A DNA stretch of 64,000 nt from Lepidurus packardi (GCA_023053545.1 JAKZAN010000001.1:3306565-3370564); one strand, 5' to 3'; counted from the first letter of the stretch, positions 38,964 to 51,422 are shown. Numbers and translations are program-made. The notes: a model not told the origin generated them from the letters alone.

Positions 38964-39440
38964 CCTTAGTCAAGGGGGCGCTCTAGAAGCCATTTTACTT
39001 TTGAACAGAACGCGCTAAAAGTGAAGGTCGATTCTGATTGGCTGACGATTTAGAAAACTTCCTAATAGATGGGAAAGTTACGCGTATACATCGCAAGTTG
39101 TTGGGACTCTACCCCAGCGGACTAAAAACTTCCAATCCAAAGGTAAAATATTTTTGTCTTCGAGGAAGCTCTAGAGAGAGCGTTTTTTCCCAATCCTGAC
39201 AGCGCGTACTCATTAGAATTTCAATCGGGAAGGAAGTTTCGGCAAGGAACTTGCGATAAAACTTTCAATGTAGACGGACGCCTTTACGGCTAAAATCTTT
39301 CCTCTCATTGTTAGAAAACTTCTGCGATTTGTGGAGAAAAACGTCCACGAAAAACGGGTAAACGAAAGTGCAGTGTTTTCTTCTCACTTTTTTTCCGACT
39401 GTAGCACCCTCCTAATAACAGCAGTTTCCGAACTGCACTT
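38964..39440. other. intergenic, nothing recognised
   Basis: No gene. It ends at the target site of the next element. Confidence 0.4.
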
Positions 39441-39443
39441 TTA

Positions 39444-40325
39444 GGGTGGACTCACACTGGAGTGCCTAAGCCCTTAAGGATAGACACCTCACAGACACCA
39501 ACACGTCTACCTGTCTTGAGCAGGAGGTAGAGGCGGAGACTAGGTATTAGTAGGATGTGGCGATAATAACTTGTAAGTACAATGCGTGGCTAGATTTACA
39601 CAAGAATACTCTGGTCTGAGACAAGGTCATATGACGAAGGTCAACAAGGATCAAAAGAAACATTCCACAGGGTAATCAATGACAATAACATTGTACTACA
39701 AATCTTAGTTATTTTTTCCCAACCTTTCCACTACCACGTGTATTCCTAAGTCATGTGACTATACTCTCGTCATTCGTTGGTCAAACACCCTTTTTAGTGA
39801 CCCTGCCTCATTCAATTAATGGTCTATCCATAGCTAGCGACCGAAAAAGCCCACTGCCCGCTAATTGAAGGTAAAGGACGTCATGGGCACTCTCTTAGGG
39901 TGCGTTCCAATTGGCGACTCAACCCGGGTTGAAGTGGGTTTTCAACTCGGGTTCCAGAACTCGCCTGTTTCAAGTGGCCAGACTCGGGTTCAAAGCGGAG
40001 TTTGGGGAAGGGTTGTTCGACTCCACTTTGGATCAGGGTTGAACACAGCAGAAGCGAGTTGGGGGACGTTTCGCGTCTGGGTGCTAGGTGGAGTCGTGGT
40101 TCCATGTAAACAAAACAAAGCTTCATTGATTCAAACTAAGATTCATTGTCTCTGATTACAAGTTATATCGATTCCAACCATAACCCGATTGAATAGTACA
40201 TGTGCCTATTGGGACGCGGGTTTACTCAACCCGAGTTCAGAAAACTCAACTCCCTAGTCGAGTTCGCAATTGGAACGCACCCTTAGGGACTTTAGGCCTC
40301 ATAGGCACCCAGTGTGAGGCCACCC
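39444..40325. mobile_element. Harbinger-type MITE (outer), with nested MITE
   Basis: The ends are GGGTGGACTCACACTGG and its inverse CCAGTGTGAGGCCACCC. It is flanked by the 3-bp duplication TTA (39441-39443 and 40326-40328), the classical PIF/Harbinger target. It is 882 bp including an inner 385-bp element. No transposase is present. Confidence 0.85.
39898..40282. mobile_element. Harbinger-type MITE (inner)
   Basis: The termini GGGTGCGTTCCAATTG and CAATTGGAACGCACCC are perfect inverses. TTA is duplicated at 39895-39897 and 40283-40285. The interior repeats CAACCCGGGTTGA and CTCGGGTT motifs. It inserted into the outer Harbinger MITE, so it is the younger one. Confidence 0.92.
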
Positions 40326-40329
40326 TTAA

Positions 40330-40482
40330 AAGTCGTCGAGCTTCTAAAAGTGAACCTTCGAATCTGCAGTTTTAGAAGCCGTCTGGCTTCTAAAATTGCA
40401 GTTTGAAATCTTCACTTTTGGAAGTCGTTGGGCTTCTAAAAGTGCACTTCGGAAACTCCACTTCTAGAAGTACTCGAGCTTC
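40330..40482. repeat. 46-bp tandem repeat, about 3.3 copies
   Basis: Units start at 40330, 40376, 40422 and 40468 with AAGTCGTCGAGCTTCTAAAA-like sequence and alternate with TTTTAGAAG. They lie just outside the outer MITE. Confidence 0.85.
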
Positions 40483-41745
40483 AATAACGTAAACCTTAAT
40501 GTGCAGTAAGTGAAATTCATTTATTTCTTTTTTTGTCATTTTGTGTTGCAAACAACAAAACAAAAAACAATAACAAAAAATAAGCTTAATTACAAATAAA
40601 CCATAAACGTAAAAATACAAACGTACAACGATGTTTTACGAACATTAGAACATTAGAACCTAGGAAACATTAGGAAACACTAGGAAACAACAAACATTGG
40701 AAACTCCAGGCGGATGACTACGGACTTTCGAGACATGCTTTTGCCTCTGTGAGGAAAGGCAAGACCGATACCAGCGAAACGCACATTTGCGTTTCCTTAT
40801 CTCCGAGGCATTCCGATTGTAGAAATAATAGAGTTGGCTTCACGTAAGAGGAGTATTTTATGTTAAAGACGTAATACGCCGCCATCAATACTGTTACTGC
40901 TTCTGCTGAGCTATTACCGATGTAGATGGGTTCACTCCCATCCACAACTACTGATAAGTCGGATCCCACTGCAATTATAAAAGGTGGGCCCCTTTTTATT
41001 TCAGAAACTGAATCAAGCAGGTTTGCGGATTCCTTTCAAAAAGAGAAAACAATGTGACACAGACTTCTCAACCAAAGAAACGTTCAGTTACCTCTCGTAT
41101 GTCAAATAAATGTCTCCATGCGTTCCTATCCTTCTTTTGCCCATGTGCATGCGAGGAAGAATTTCCAAAACAAGGCGAGAAGCAACTTCTAAAATTGGAG
41201 TTGGTGATGAATGCTAGTTAATTTTTTTCTAACCTGAACTACCTGATTCGTTGTCGAACTCCTTATGCTTTATTTAACTTCGAATTCGTCCGTCTCCTCG
41301 GAAATCGCATGGTCTAACTCGACAAAAACTAGCTTGTTCTCGTCTACCATTTTCCGTACTTTTAGGCACGCAGGGTTTTTCTAACTCTGTCAAAACTATA
41401 CAAATATATTCAATCTATATTTAATAAGATTAATAAATTTAAAGATATTTACAGAAACAAGTGTAAAACGGGTCAAACACGGGTCTTCAAAACGCCTTTC
41501 GCAGCAACAGTGAAAAATTTGTCCTGGTTTTCCCACCGGTGTGCAGCGTTGCCACACCTATGTAACTATCATGTTACAACTTCACTAGAAATGACAACAA
41601 ACTTATCAAATGTCAGTCTTATTTACTTATGTAACGTTTACGTGATTAGGCTAAGACTGCCTTGTTTTTATATATATTTTTTTGTATTATTATATATCCC
41701 ATTATTTCTTCCCGTGGTTACTTTGTTTTGGTTACTTTTTAGCTT
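40483..41745. other. intergenic, nothing recognised
   Basis: A minus-strand frame of 83 codons at 40718-40969 has no recognisable motif. No exon with support. Confidence 0.4.
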
Positions 41746-41980
41746 TTTTACTCTCTTTTTTCCTATGTGCGCATTATGAAACAAGCATTGCAGAAAAGTG
41801 AAAAACGGAACTGCTAAAAGTGCAGCCTTTTCCTCTCTTTTTCCCCGTATCCGCATTCTGAAGCAGGCACTGCAGAAGGTGAAAACTGGAGCTGCCAAAA
41901 GTGCAGCTTTTTACTCTCTCTTTTTTCCTGTGCGCTTTATGAAGCAGGCATTGCAGAAAGTGCAGCTTGTATGCAGCAAG
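41745..41980. repeat. 82-bp tandem repeat, about 3 copies
   Basis: GCATTATGAAACAAGCATTG-like blocks start at 41771, 41853 and 41934, each followed by GTGCAGC and a T-rich CTCTCTTTTTTCC spacer. Confidence 0.85.
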
Positions 41981-42399
41981 TGAAGCACTTTAAGTTGCGG
42001 TTTTCGGACCCCTTTTTAACAGTGGCTGATACCTCCCTCACCTATCTTTCTGAGTAGGCCTTCTATCCGTACTCCATCGTATGCTTGCTGTATGTGAATT
42101 AGTATTAATACCGCGACTTCTGATTCGTAAGCCGTTTGACAGTCGTTTTTTACCTGACTAATAGGTCTACTGTACTTCGTCTTACTCTGAACCCCGTCTG
42201 ACATGTGTAAATTATAGCGTTTTTTTTGTAAAAAATGTTAATCTTCTGATAATCATTCTTTCAAAGGAAAACAATTTAAAAAAAAAAACGTTTGTCAAAG
42301 CGCTTCGGGTAGAACAGAGTAGAAAAGTTATCTAAGTGTGACCATTAGATGGCTCAGAACACAAGGTTGTCTTGTCACTAGATGGCGAGATATCGGAAC

Positions 42400-43650
42400 G
42401 GTAAATTTTCCAACAGGTTCTCCAGTTTCGGAAATCCGAGATAAAAGTGACACTAGTGTGTATTATAGTTTCAAAACGTTCTCGGAAAACGAATGACAAA
42501 CGGGTGTCACTCGAATTCAAAAATGGTAGTTGGATTGTAAATACATTAGTTTAGGTTAGGTTAGGTTAGGTTTAGGTTAGTTTAGGTTTGATTAGGTTAG
42601 TTTAGGGTTGATTAGGTTAGGTTAGCTTAGGTTATTAAGTTAGGTTAGCTTAGGTTATTAAGTTAGGTTAGATTAGGTTAGCTTCACGATTCTCATCAAT
42701 TTTCGTTGATGAGAGTCGCTAAAATTTGAATTTTCTTTCACTCCACTAGCTGAAAAAAGAAGAATTAATTGTTGGTCAATGACACACTAGTGTCATGTTT
42801 GACCCAGGGACACTTTACATACGTATGTAACTAAATCCGGAGAACGTGTTGAAATTTTCCAACAGGTTCTCCAGTTTCGGAACTCGGAGATAAAATTGAC
42901 ACTAGTGTGTATTATTATTTCAAAACGTTCTCCGGAAAAAGAATGACAAATGGGTGTAACTCGAGTTGAAAATTGTTGTTGGATTGGAAATGAATTAGGT
43001 TAGGTTAGGATAGGTTAGGTTAGCTTATTAGGTTAGAGGTTAGGTTATAGGTTTGCTTAGGTTAGGTTAGGTTAGATTAGGTTAGGTTAACGATTCTCAT
43101 CAACGAAAGTTGATGAGAAACGTTAAAACTTGCACTTTCACTCCACCAGCTGAAAAAAATAAAAATTCATTGTTAGACAGTGACACACTAGTGTAAATTT
43201 TAAACTCCGGGATACATTACGTACGTTGGTAACTAAATCCGGAGAACGTGTTGAAATTTCCTTACAGGTTCTCCAGTTTCGGTACTTGGAGATAAAATTA
43301 CACTAATGTGTATTATTGTTGCAAAACGTCCAACGGAAAACGAATGACAAACAGGTGTCATTCAAGTTGAAAATCGGTAGTTGGATTGGAAGTACATTAG
43401 GTTAGGATAGGTTACGTTAGCTTAGGTTAGGTTATTAAGTTAGGTTATTAAGTTAGGTTAGCTTAAGTTAGGCTATTAAGTTAGGTTAGCTTAGGTTAGG
43501 TTAACGATTCTCATCAACTTTCGTTGACGAGAATCTTTAAAACTTGCACTTTCTTTCACTCCACTAGCTGAAAAAAAGAAAAATGGATTGTTAGACAGTG
43601 ACACACTAGTGGTATTTCTGACTCCGTAGAACGTGTTGAAATTTCCCGAA
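42400..43650 (+). repeat. tandem array of TTAGG/hairpin units (3 copies)
   Basis: Three head-to-tail units of about 450, 400 and 390 bp start near 42405, 42855 and 43256. Each has a GTTCTCCAGTTTCGG block, ACACTAGTGT, a CAAAACGTTCTC block, and a tract of irregular TTAGG repeats with TTAGC and TTATTAAG variants. Then come the hairpin (C/AACGATTCTCATCAA and its inverse), CTTTCTTTCACTCCAC, and a second inverted repeat, GGAGAACGTGTTGAAA with TTTCCAACAGGTTCTCC, at the unit junction. The TTAGG tracts differ most in length between copies. Confidence 0.9.
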
Positions 43651-43744
43651 AAATCGCTCCGTTCCCTGCCACTTTCGGTGAACGTTCCCGTTCCGTTCAA
43701 AAGAACGGAGTGAAGCGGATTGAAGGAGCGCAACAAGGTACAAT

Positions 43745-43850
43745 ACCTATAGTGTATTTAATTGTGAATTGTAGTGTATACCTATAGTGTATTTAATTGT
43801 GAATTGTAGTGTATACCTATAGTGTATTTAATTGTGAATTGTGTATTTAA
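43745..43850. repeat. 35-bp tandem repeat, 3 copies
   Basis: ACCTATAGTGTATTTAATTG units start at 43745, 43780 and 43815, nearly identical. Confidence 0.95.
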
Positions 43851-44351
43851 AGGATAGTGCTACAGGGAGAAATTTCCCAACAGAGTTAGAAGTCAGCCGA
43901 GTCACGTTGACAGATAAAATCAAAAAATAAGCTGAACGACCTAGTGATTGCTGAGTGATTTTGTGTATTGTGTCACCTACCGTGGTCGTCGTGATGGGGC
44001 AAGTTCGCCGATACTTCCGACTATTTTGAATAAGTGTGCATAACATAAATCTTATGAATGGCAAACTATACATTTTAAATACATGATATTTATTTGAGTG
44101 GAACAACGGCAACTTCGGCGACTCGTTATCCGTTATTTTTGGCAAGATATTGGCGACTTGAGATGTAAATTTGGCAAGCATTTTGAAAAAAACTTGGCAA
44201 CACTGCTTGCAGAATCAATTCTCACGCCTATCAACCATAACAGTGCATATACTGGATTAATTACGTAAGTACACGTAGCTCTAAGTTAACTAGTATTTTT
44301 TTTAAGGCCTTGCCACAACTTCTATTAACAGGACGCCAAGTTGGTTTGGTT
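43851..44351. other. AdipoR 5' flank / 5' UTR
   Basis: Position implies the promoter and 5' UTR of the next gene. A TTTTTTTTAAG at 44297-44307 could be a splice acceptor for a 5' UTR exon. Confidence 0.4.
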
Positions 44352-46926
44352 ATGTCTTCCCTGGCTGCTACTGCCAAGGATAATATCGACGCAGAATCCG
44401 ACATTGTGGTTGTTTACCATCATAATGTGGAAGTCGGAGAAGATGGGGCCATTGAAGTCTACGAGAAACTGCCCTCGGTTATAGAACAGGAAATCGACCA
44501 ACAAATCCAAGAAGCCTTAGCTGAAGATTCCATAGATTTAGACGCTTCTGAAGCTGCGCCTCAACTTCCCGAGTTGGAAACTCTTTTAGTTAGACCGAGG
44601 AAAAGGGTATATTAATCCCCTAAACTATCGATATAAATACCAGAAGCTCACTTTTATGATCTGCAGGTTTGTATAGCTAAAAGTCCTAGTAAAGACAGCT
44701 CATTGTCGTCTTCTGTCAGAGAAGGGGATGAAGACGAAGAATCCCAGACGGATCAGAGCGTCGATGTTTTAGAAGTGCAAGGAATAGATGGAATCGACGG
44801 AAGCGAAGAATCTGACTTTGATCTAATGGCGCTAGCTCTCGGTGCCGCTCATTATACCGAAGAGTTCCTAAAACGAACTTGGGTCAAGATCTCGTGGAGC
44901 GTTTCGCATTTCCATGCACTGCCACGTTGGCTCCAGGACAACGATTTCATATTCCATGGCTACCGGCCCCCTCTTCCCTCCTTTTGGCAGTGCTTGACCA
45001 GCATTTTCAGCATTCATACTGAAACGGGGAATATCTGGACTCACATGTTAGGTAGAAAATCTTGTAAACCTTTTAAACCCCTTATAATGCCTTAAAGGTC
45101 TTCAAAATTCCCATTTCATTTTAAAGGGGGAGTAAGGTGCAAAAATAAAAAGAATGTGTTATAGAGGAGACCAAATGAAATGTTCCGGCAGAAGAACCCC
45201 AATGTCACTTATGCATATTAACCGAGTAATTAATTATTTAGCGGTTTAAGCTCCACCCCTTTACTCCAAAATGCAAATTTTCCTATGCTTATAACATTGG
45301 GGGACAGCTGGCCGGAGGCCTAGCGCCTTTACCTATGAGCGCATTGAATATCGATCCGTGGTCTCGTAGGGATGACACCGTGACCTTTGTTTTGAATGCT
45401 CAAACAAGTCTTTAGGTGCTTTGGTTAATTTACAAGCTCGATCACAAAAAATTACTTTTCTTCGCGCCGCGACTTGCGGGCTCGCTGAACGCCATGAAGC
45501 AAGCGTTACCCGCACAGTCGGAATCGTCTCGTGCGGTCCTATTGCCAGGGGATCCGAAACTGGATCCAGGGGAGCCGACCTGAAACTTGCCCAAAAGGTC
45601 TCGGCACGGCAGGACGGCGATCGCGCGATGGTTCCAAGAAAAGGTCGAGGTTTTTGTGATCAAGCTTGTAAATTAACCAAAGCACCTAAAGACTTGAAAA
45701 TTTGAGTTTTGGAGTTACTCGTGTAATATGCGTAAGTGACATGGGGGTTCTTCAGCCAGAACGCTTCATTTGGGCTCTATAACATTTTGTAAAAAAAAAA
45801 ATTGCACCTTACTCCCCCTATGAAGACAATAACTGAAAACATCAGCAGATCAAGATCGTCTAAAATCACGTCTTGACGCTTTTGTTAGATAATTCTGTAT
45901 TTTATCGTGTAGGTTGTATCGCATTTTTGGGATGTGCGTTGTTCTTTTTGTCCAGTCCCGAGCCTGAGATTCGAGGCGAAGACAGAATGGTCTTTTCAGC
46001 GTTTTTCGTAGGGGCGGTTTTATGTCTAGGATTGTCCACATGTTTTCATACTTTCCTTTGCCATTCCGAATGGGCTGGAAAACTATTTTCCAAGTAAAGT
46101 AACATTCAAATTAAACAATTGAAGTCTTTTAATTTGGTGACATTTTAGGCTGGATTATGTGGGAATTGCCATGCTTATCATGGGATCCTTCGTACCTTGG
46201 CTTTATTACAGCTTTTATTGCCATCCATTGCCCAGACTAATTTACTTGGTCTGCGTCACCGTGCTAGGGCTTACCTCCATCGTTGTTTCTTTATGGCCCA
46301 GATTTGGGGAGCCAAAACTCCGCCCTCTTCGAGCAGGTTTGTCGCTAAAATAACTTTTACCTTTTATTTGTTATTATTCATAATAATAATGTAACTATAG
46401 AATAATTTAGACCTAATTCAAAATCAAAAAGACAAAAATATACTAATTAACTTTTTTGTGATAAACTATTAATAATATCATACTAGAATAGTGAAACATT
46501 AATTCAGTGGCTTACATTTTCACCTTAGGAGTGTTTATGAGTTTTGGCTTAAGTGGAATTGTACCTGCCATCCATTATTCCCTAGCCGCGGGTTGGATGC
46601 AAGCATTGTCACAAGCATCTATGGGATGGCTCATTTTAATGGGTCTCTTGTATGTTTTGGGAACGATGTTTTATGCGCTAAGGGTTCCAGAGCGGTTTTT
46701 TCCTGGCAAATTTGACATTTGGGTAAAAAAAATTATATATATTTTCCTAAAGAAATGCATGCATTAACGTTCGTTTTGTTATTTTTGACAGTTTCATAGT
46801 CATCAGATCTTTCACGTATTTGTCGTGGCTGCCGCTTTTGTTCATTATCATGGGATAACGGAAATGGCTATGTATCGTATGATGAACGGCGAATGTTCTT
46901 TGGAAGAAGACTTGCCTTGGTCTTGA
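44352..46926 (+). CDS. AdipoR: adiponectin receptor (PAQR family)
   Basis: A seven-helix PAQR-family membrane protein with the N-terminus inside the cell. The vertebrate homologs respond to adiponectin and have ceramidase activity. Exons 44352-44606, 44667-45051, 45913-46093, 46149-46336, 46529-46722 and 46792-46926 keep phase and give 445 residues. A long acidic N-terminal region precedes the core (NDFIFHGYRPPLPSFWQCL, HTETGNIWTHMLG, FHTFLCHSEWAGKLFSKLDY, GIAMLIMGSFVPWLYYSFYC, ERFFPGKFDIWFHSHQIFHV). The three zinc-ligand histidines are present in FHTFLCHSE and HSHQIFHV. I chose the ATG at 44352 because no upstream ATG in frame is seen. Intron 2 (45052-45912) holds a foldback transposon. Confidence 0.96.
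45126..45818. mobile_element. foldback DNA transposon in AdipoR intron 2
   Basis: The termini GGGGGAGTAAGGTGCAA and TTGCACCTTACTCCCCC are inverses. The arms continue (TAGAG, AAGAACCCC, TGTCACTTA(T/C)GCATATTA) and again further in (TCTTTAGGTGCTTTGGTTAA at about 45412 and its inverse near 45680). The centre is GC-rich and non-coding. The left arm has about 150 bp of extra sequence. The target duplication is unclear and no known superfamily was recognised. Confidence 0.75.
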
Positions 46927-47190
46927 CAAGTTTGGGGTAGTAAAATCTATTTGTATAAAGCCTACGTATGTACGGTAGTACTTAACCTATCCGGGAACTG
47001 TATGCAGGTCGGTTGAACATTACTAAGGAGAAAGAAAACAACAAAAAGCGAAATGAAATGAAAAAGAAAAGTATTGTAAACTATAAATATATATACAATA
47101 TAAGCTCACATAAACCTTTGTTTCATTCATTCTTGTATAATAATATTTTACGTCAAATAATATTAAATCAGTTTAATATTTGCCACCCTA
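46927..47190. other. AdipoR 3' flank
   Basis: Probable 3' UTR. AT-rich, no other feature. Confidence 0.4.
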
Positions 47191-47196
47191 GCATCA

Positions 47197-47394
47197 TAAA
47201 AGCTAGCTTTAAGACTGCTCTACACTGTCAACTGTCTGTCTGCAGGCCTGTCAACCAGAAAAGTTGAGCACTGCTAGACTCTTGACACGGTAGTTTTCTA
47301 CAGGACTTCTGGCCATGTCAACGGTACTGCAAATGCGGCTTGCCCGCCAGACAGACAGCTGAACTTGACAGGTGCAGTGTAAAGCTGGCTTAAG
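47197..47394. mobile_element. small inverted-repeat MITE
   Basis: The left arm, with CTAGCTTTAAGACTGC then CTACACTGTCAACTGTCTGTC, is matched in inverse by GACAGACAGCTGAACTTGAC and CAGTGTAAAGCTGGCTTAA. It is about 200 bp. Target duplication not certain. Confidence 0.55.
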
Positions 47395-47399
47395 AGAGT

Positions 47400-48830
47400 T
47401 CGCTATTCCTGTTCCTATAAAAGCGAATCGCAATAGACCTTGTGGTTCGCATTCCTGCTTTAAAGCGTGCTGACTTAGCGGGGAACGAAAACAGAATGGA
47501 TAACGGAGATAAAAATAAGAACGCAGCTATTGTATACGGTATTAGAAGCTACTAAAAGACGCCTTTTCGGAGGATCGGACTTCTCAAAAGCTTACCGGTC
47601 TGACCGCTAAATTTTCTGTGGCGTGCTGTCGGTATGAAGAGAGCCGTTTCTGTCTGGGAGCGTCAATATATCGGTGGATCCCGTCGTGGTATGTGGTAGT
47701 GTGTGAATTAGTGAATATTGAATTTAACTGACGTTAATGTCAAAAAGTTAACGTTATGTTGACGTTTCTTCTATTTAGTGTAGTTCCCAATTACGGCATG
47801 ATATTTTTTTCTTTATCCAGGGATAAGGCGTGAGTAAAGCTGGTCTTTCTTATTATTATTTCGTATATTCCTAAAAATAGCACCCGCGTTAGTTGCACGA
47901 ACTGAGCTGTAAGGTTTTCGTTGTTGGAGCTTACACTCGGTTAGTCGTGTTTCTTACGGTGGAAGCGACTTCATCATGATTAGAAATTTAGTTTTTATTT
48001 ATCTATTTTCGCCTGCGAGATTTTGAGGTTCATATTTGTATGTGAATAAATTTTCCCGCCACTAGAGACAAACAAAGGTACACAATGCTGTAGCTGCTGC
48101 TTTGGCAGGAAACGGCAGCAGCATCCGCAGTTTTAGCCATGAAAATGTTGTCAATGCTCAGCAGAGCGATGAGGCAAAAAATGGCGGAATATTTTGCTAC
48201 TATTTCAATAAAGGCTTTGTTGAGTTTTGAACCGCCAGAGCAATGACGAATATTGTCAGACTTTTCCCTTGAGGTTCCTTTTGCACTCGGAAAAGTCCTT
48301 TTTAATTCTGAAATGTTCTTTTCATTTTATTTTTTATGTCATAAGAAGAGCCAGACACAATGGAGTTTAAATATTTCATTTATAACATGCTTGTAACATG
48401 GTTCATAACAAGTACATTTAAGTTTATTCTACGTTTAATTAAAAAATTGGTGAAAATATTGCCATTTCAAGAAGCACGCTAAACCAAGTGTGCTCGTTTA
48501 CAACAGCGCACAACTCAGTACGTGCAACTGAAAATGGCGCTGATTTGCGCCACAACTTCCTTAAAACACACAATTATTTTAATTGTGTCGCCTGTTTTGG
48601 TGATGTGATTACCGTGCAATGGAAACTATTGTTTCTTTTTGCCGGAATCTCGAACTGACTCGTTTCTGCTGAAATGAAACAGTTCTGTCCGAGATCGCTC
48701 TGGTAGATATACTACCGGTGCACTCATGAACATTCATCACAAGGCATTTAATACGGAAAATATATTTAAGAGGGGGTTACCCCAATAACTTAGCAAGAAA
48801 CTAAAGTTGAAGGCCTTGTTAAAGTTTTGC
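47400..48830. other. intergenic, nothing coding recognised
   Basis: One copy of the CTCCGAAAAGGCGTC motif lies here in inverse at 47552-47573. No gene seen. Confidence 0.4.
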
Positions 48831-48832
48831 AC

Positions 48833-51422
48833 TTAACAGGACAAAGCACAGGAGATGCAATTGAAAACAATTGATTTCAGGTCCTCTGCGTTGAGACCCG
48901 CTCTAATTAAACCTGGCACACACTCTTCGTGGAACCAGCTGTTGGATTCATTGCATGCGATCCATTGACAATTCTCTGGATCACTCGGAGCATTTTGCTT
49001 AAAGCACGTGGCACAAAATGCGGGTGTTATGTCGTCCAGTATCTGGTCATCAATTTTTGCTGTTTTGCTTCGTTTCCGTGTTTCTTTGCGAGTAGCAAAA
49101 GAATCCCTACTCTGAGGTTTTGTCACGGCATTTTTACTTGCAGAAATTTTATCTTCAAATATTTCTTGTAAATTTTTGCAGGTTCCTGTTCAGTTAAAAT
49201 TTTCAAGGATACAGCCGTGCTAATCATGTGAACAAATTGTTCCCTTGTGTAATTAGTTTGTTTAATTATTATATTATGGATAATTTCATTACAAATGTCC
49301 AGCAACTTTTTCGCTAGCAAGGTATTATCTTCTAATTTTGCAGGCAATAACTTATCTGCCATATGCACGCCGTCTTCTTCGATAGCAACGGCGTCGACAT
49401 GAGAGTGTCTCTGATCGTTCGTTAGCGGTGGGATAACTCTGTGAATATGTTTGCAGACAAACTTTAAAAAGTAGAAGTCTTTACAGTCACATGAGAATGC
49501 ATGTCGACATGCTCCGCACAGGCCACATCGATTAAAACAATCAGGTTGGGTGCATAGTCCGTCGTAATGTCTAATTACTAAGTGAGAGATACCAGGATTT
49601 GACTGCGATTGCACGCGCCAAGTTTTCGCATCCAAAATCGTCACGTGCTCATCAGGTATCTTTTTCGATCTATAATGCCTAATATGAATTTGTTTGAGAC
49701 TATAACTATAGTAGCCTCTATTGTAGAGCACTACCTGTTTATGCATTCTACGAGTTGAAACATCTTTCAAGTGCTCGACTAGTGAGTCGATTCTACGGTT
49801 AAATACACCCGCCATGATCTCGTGTTTTAGATGGCGATGGTACGTTTCTAAGACCATGTTTGATCGCACATACATATCTTTGTAATTATATCCAGCAAAT
49901 GTAGATATACGCTTGTTGTATTCATCGTAAAAGTATGTGAAGAAGGACCAATGGTTCTCCTCAATATAAGTTACAAATTGGGTGTAAGTCCTTCGAAAAT
50001 CTATTTCATCCCTAAAGCATATTAAACGCTGCAGGGAAGAAAAGATGTGGTCAGAAATTTCACTCGTAACTTGTGCCTGGAGCTTGGTTAGGTTTTTTTT
50101 CCAGGCTCGGAGGACGTGCCAATGCAGATACGTCTTTGTGTTTTGCTGGTATCGAATACCTTTCCCCAGGCGTTCCAGTACTGGTCCGCCATATCGCTCA
50201 TGAATTGCTTCGACTTTAATTCTCCTGTTCTCTCTTTCAGTTTACTGAAGAAGTATTTAATAACTACCTCGTGTTCCTGGTCGCTCACTAAAAAAGCCAC
50301 TGGGTATCCCATTCGGGACTTGTCTAACACCATTAAGGTAGTTAAGACAAAAGCATATTAATTAATTCGATAGGTACTCTCTATCAAAACACAGTCATCC
50401 TTATATAGATTTAAAGCCTCCGCTTGAGACTGGAACGAAATTTTTCTCTTCAAGACCCGAATCGTTGTCTTGAGTGCCCTGACCCTTGTAGAGGAAAACA
50501 GGGTTATAATCTGCTTTTGCCATTTCTTCTACCCAAAGAGTAACACTAACGTGATCATATTGATGTTTTCTTAGTGCTTTCGGGAATTTTTGCGCTAAAT
50601 TACGTACATCTTTGGGTGTTACAAGCTTGTTGATGTTTATATTTTCCTGGTCAATATCCCCTGCCAATTGTTCCACTATGACATGGGTAGGCATTTGAAG
50701 GTAAATCATTTTCCCCATCTTCGCTTTCACAGACACCTGAATCCTATTTCGGCCAGGGAGCCTATCATGAGGAATGTGGAATCGGCAGTAATCAATCGCG
50801 ACTTTGCCTGTCTTTGTGTTTAGATTAACTTGCACAAAGGAGGTGCAACTTACCCCTGTACGGAGCGATTTTTGCTGCTTAATGGCACGATGACCTTCGC
50901 TTTTATTCTTATAAACGTAGGACCTGTTGCATACGTAACTGATGACAGTACGATCCTTGCATTGTCTTTCCCCCCTTCGGGTGACCCAAGACGTGTTGTC
51001 TTCAAGTTCCGTATGCTCTTTCCATTGATAGAAGCTTTGTATGTCAGGAAAGGCTTCTGACTTAATTTGACATTCAATTTGATCATGTGTATCCTTTATA
51101 TGCCTAACTAGTGTAACGTAACTAGTTAAGCTTTCTTTACACAAGTAGCAAATAATCCTAAAACTGGAACCTTTTGTTTTCTTGTTATTTTGACTTGACG
51201 AATTGCTAACTTCTACTTCTTGTTGTATTTGCAGTTCATCTGTCGGGAGAACATCTTGAGAAAAAAAAATAAAGGTTGGATGCGAACCTTAATGCCACCA
51301 TGTTTTAGAGTCGAACATCGCCATCTTTGGGTCCAGACCGTTTTAACTTTTACCGGCCTCAAGTTACGCAGAGACATAGAAGCGAGTCTTACGCAAAGGT
51401 GTGTATACAGTAGGATTAGCAA
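48833..51422 (-). pseudogene. MULE transposase with SWIM and PHD-like fingers, decayed
   Basis: The minus strand encodes, in shifting frames: MSLRNLRPVKVKTVWTQRW; a C2H2-like finger CYLCKESLTSYVTLVRHIK (about 51100); a FLYWCH/FAR1-like region (50401-51144); a MULE transposase core (50088-50400, with MVLDKSRMGYPVAFLVSDQE); WHVLRAWKKNL and SNMVLETYHRHLKHE; a SWIM finger (CDCKDFYFLKFVCKHIHRV, about 49430); and a C-terminal PHD-like finger (CATCFKQNAP, WFHEEC, 48833-49126). Frames change near 50440, 50130 and 49125, and a stop lies near 50360. The expected catalytic Asp in the DATY-type motif reads as Glu in ESTYR. I found no terminal repeats. It is a dead Mutator-like transposase, or a dead gene derived from one. 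Confidence 0.75.

Noticed and set aside
42541-42690. True interstitial telomere array
   Set aside because: The TTAGG units are irregular and always sit between the same flanks, so they are part of a composite repeat rather than a captured chromosome end.
43491-43736. Minus-strand frame across a TTAGG/hairpin unit
   Set aside because: Lies within repeat DNA and has no coding features.
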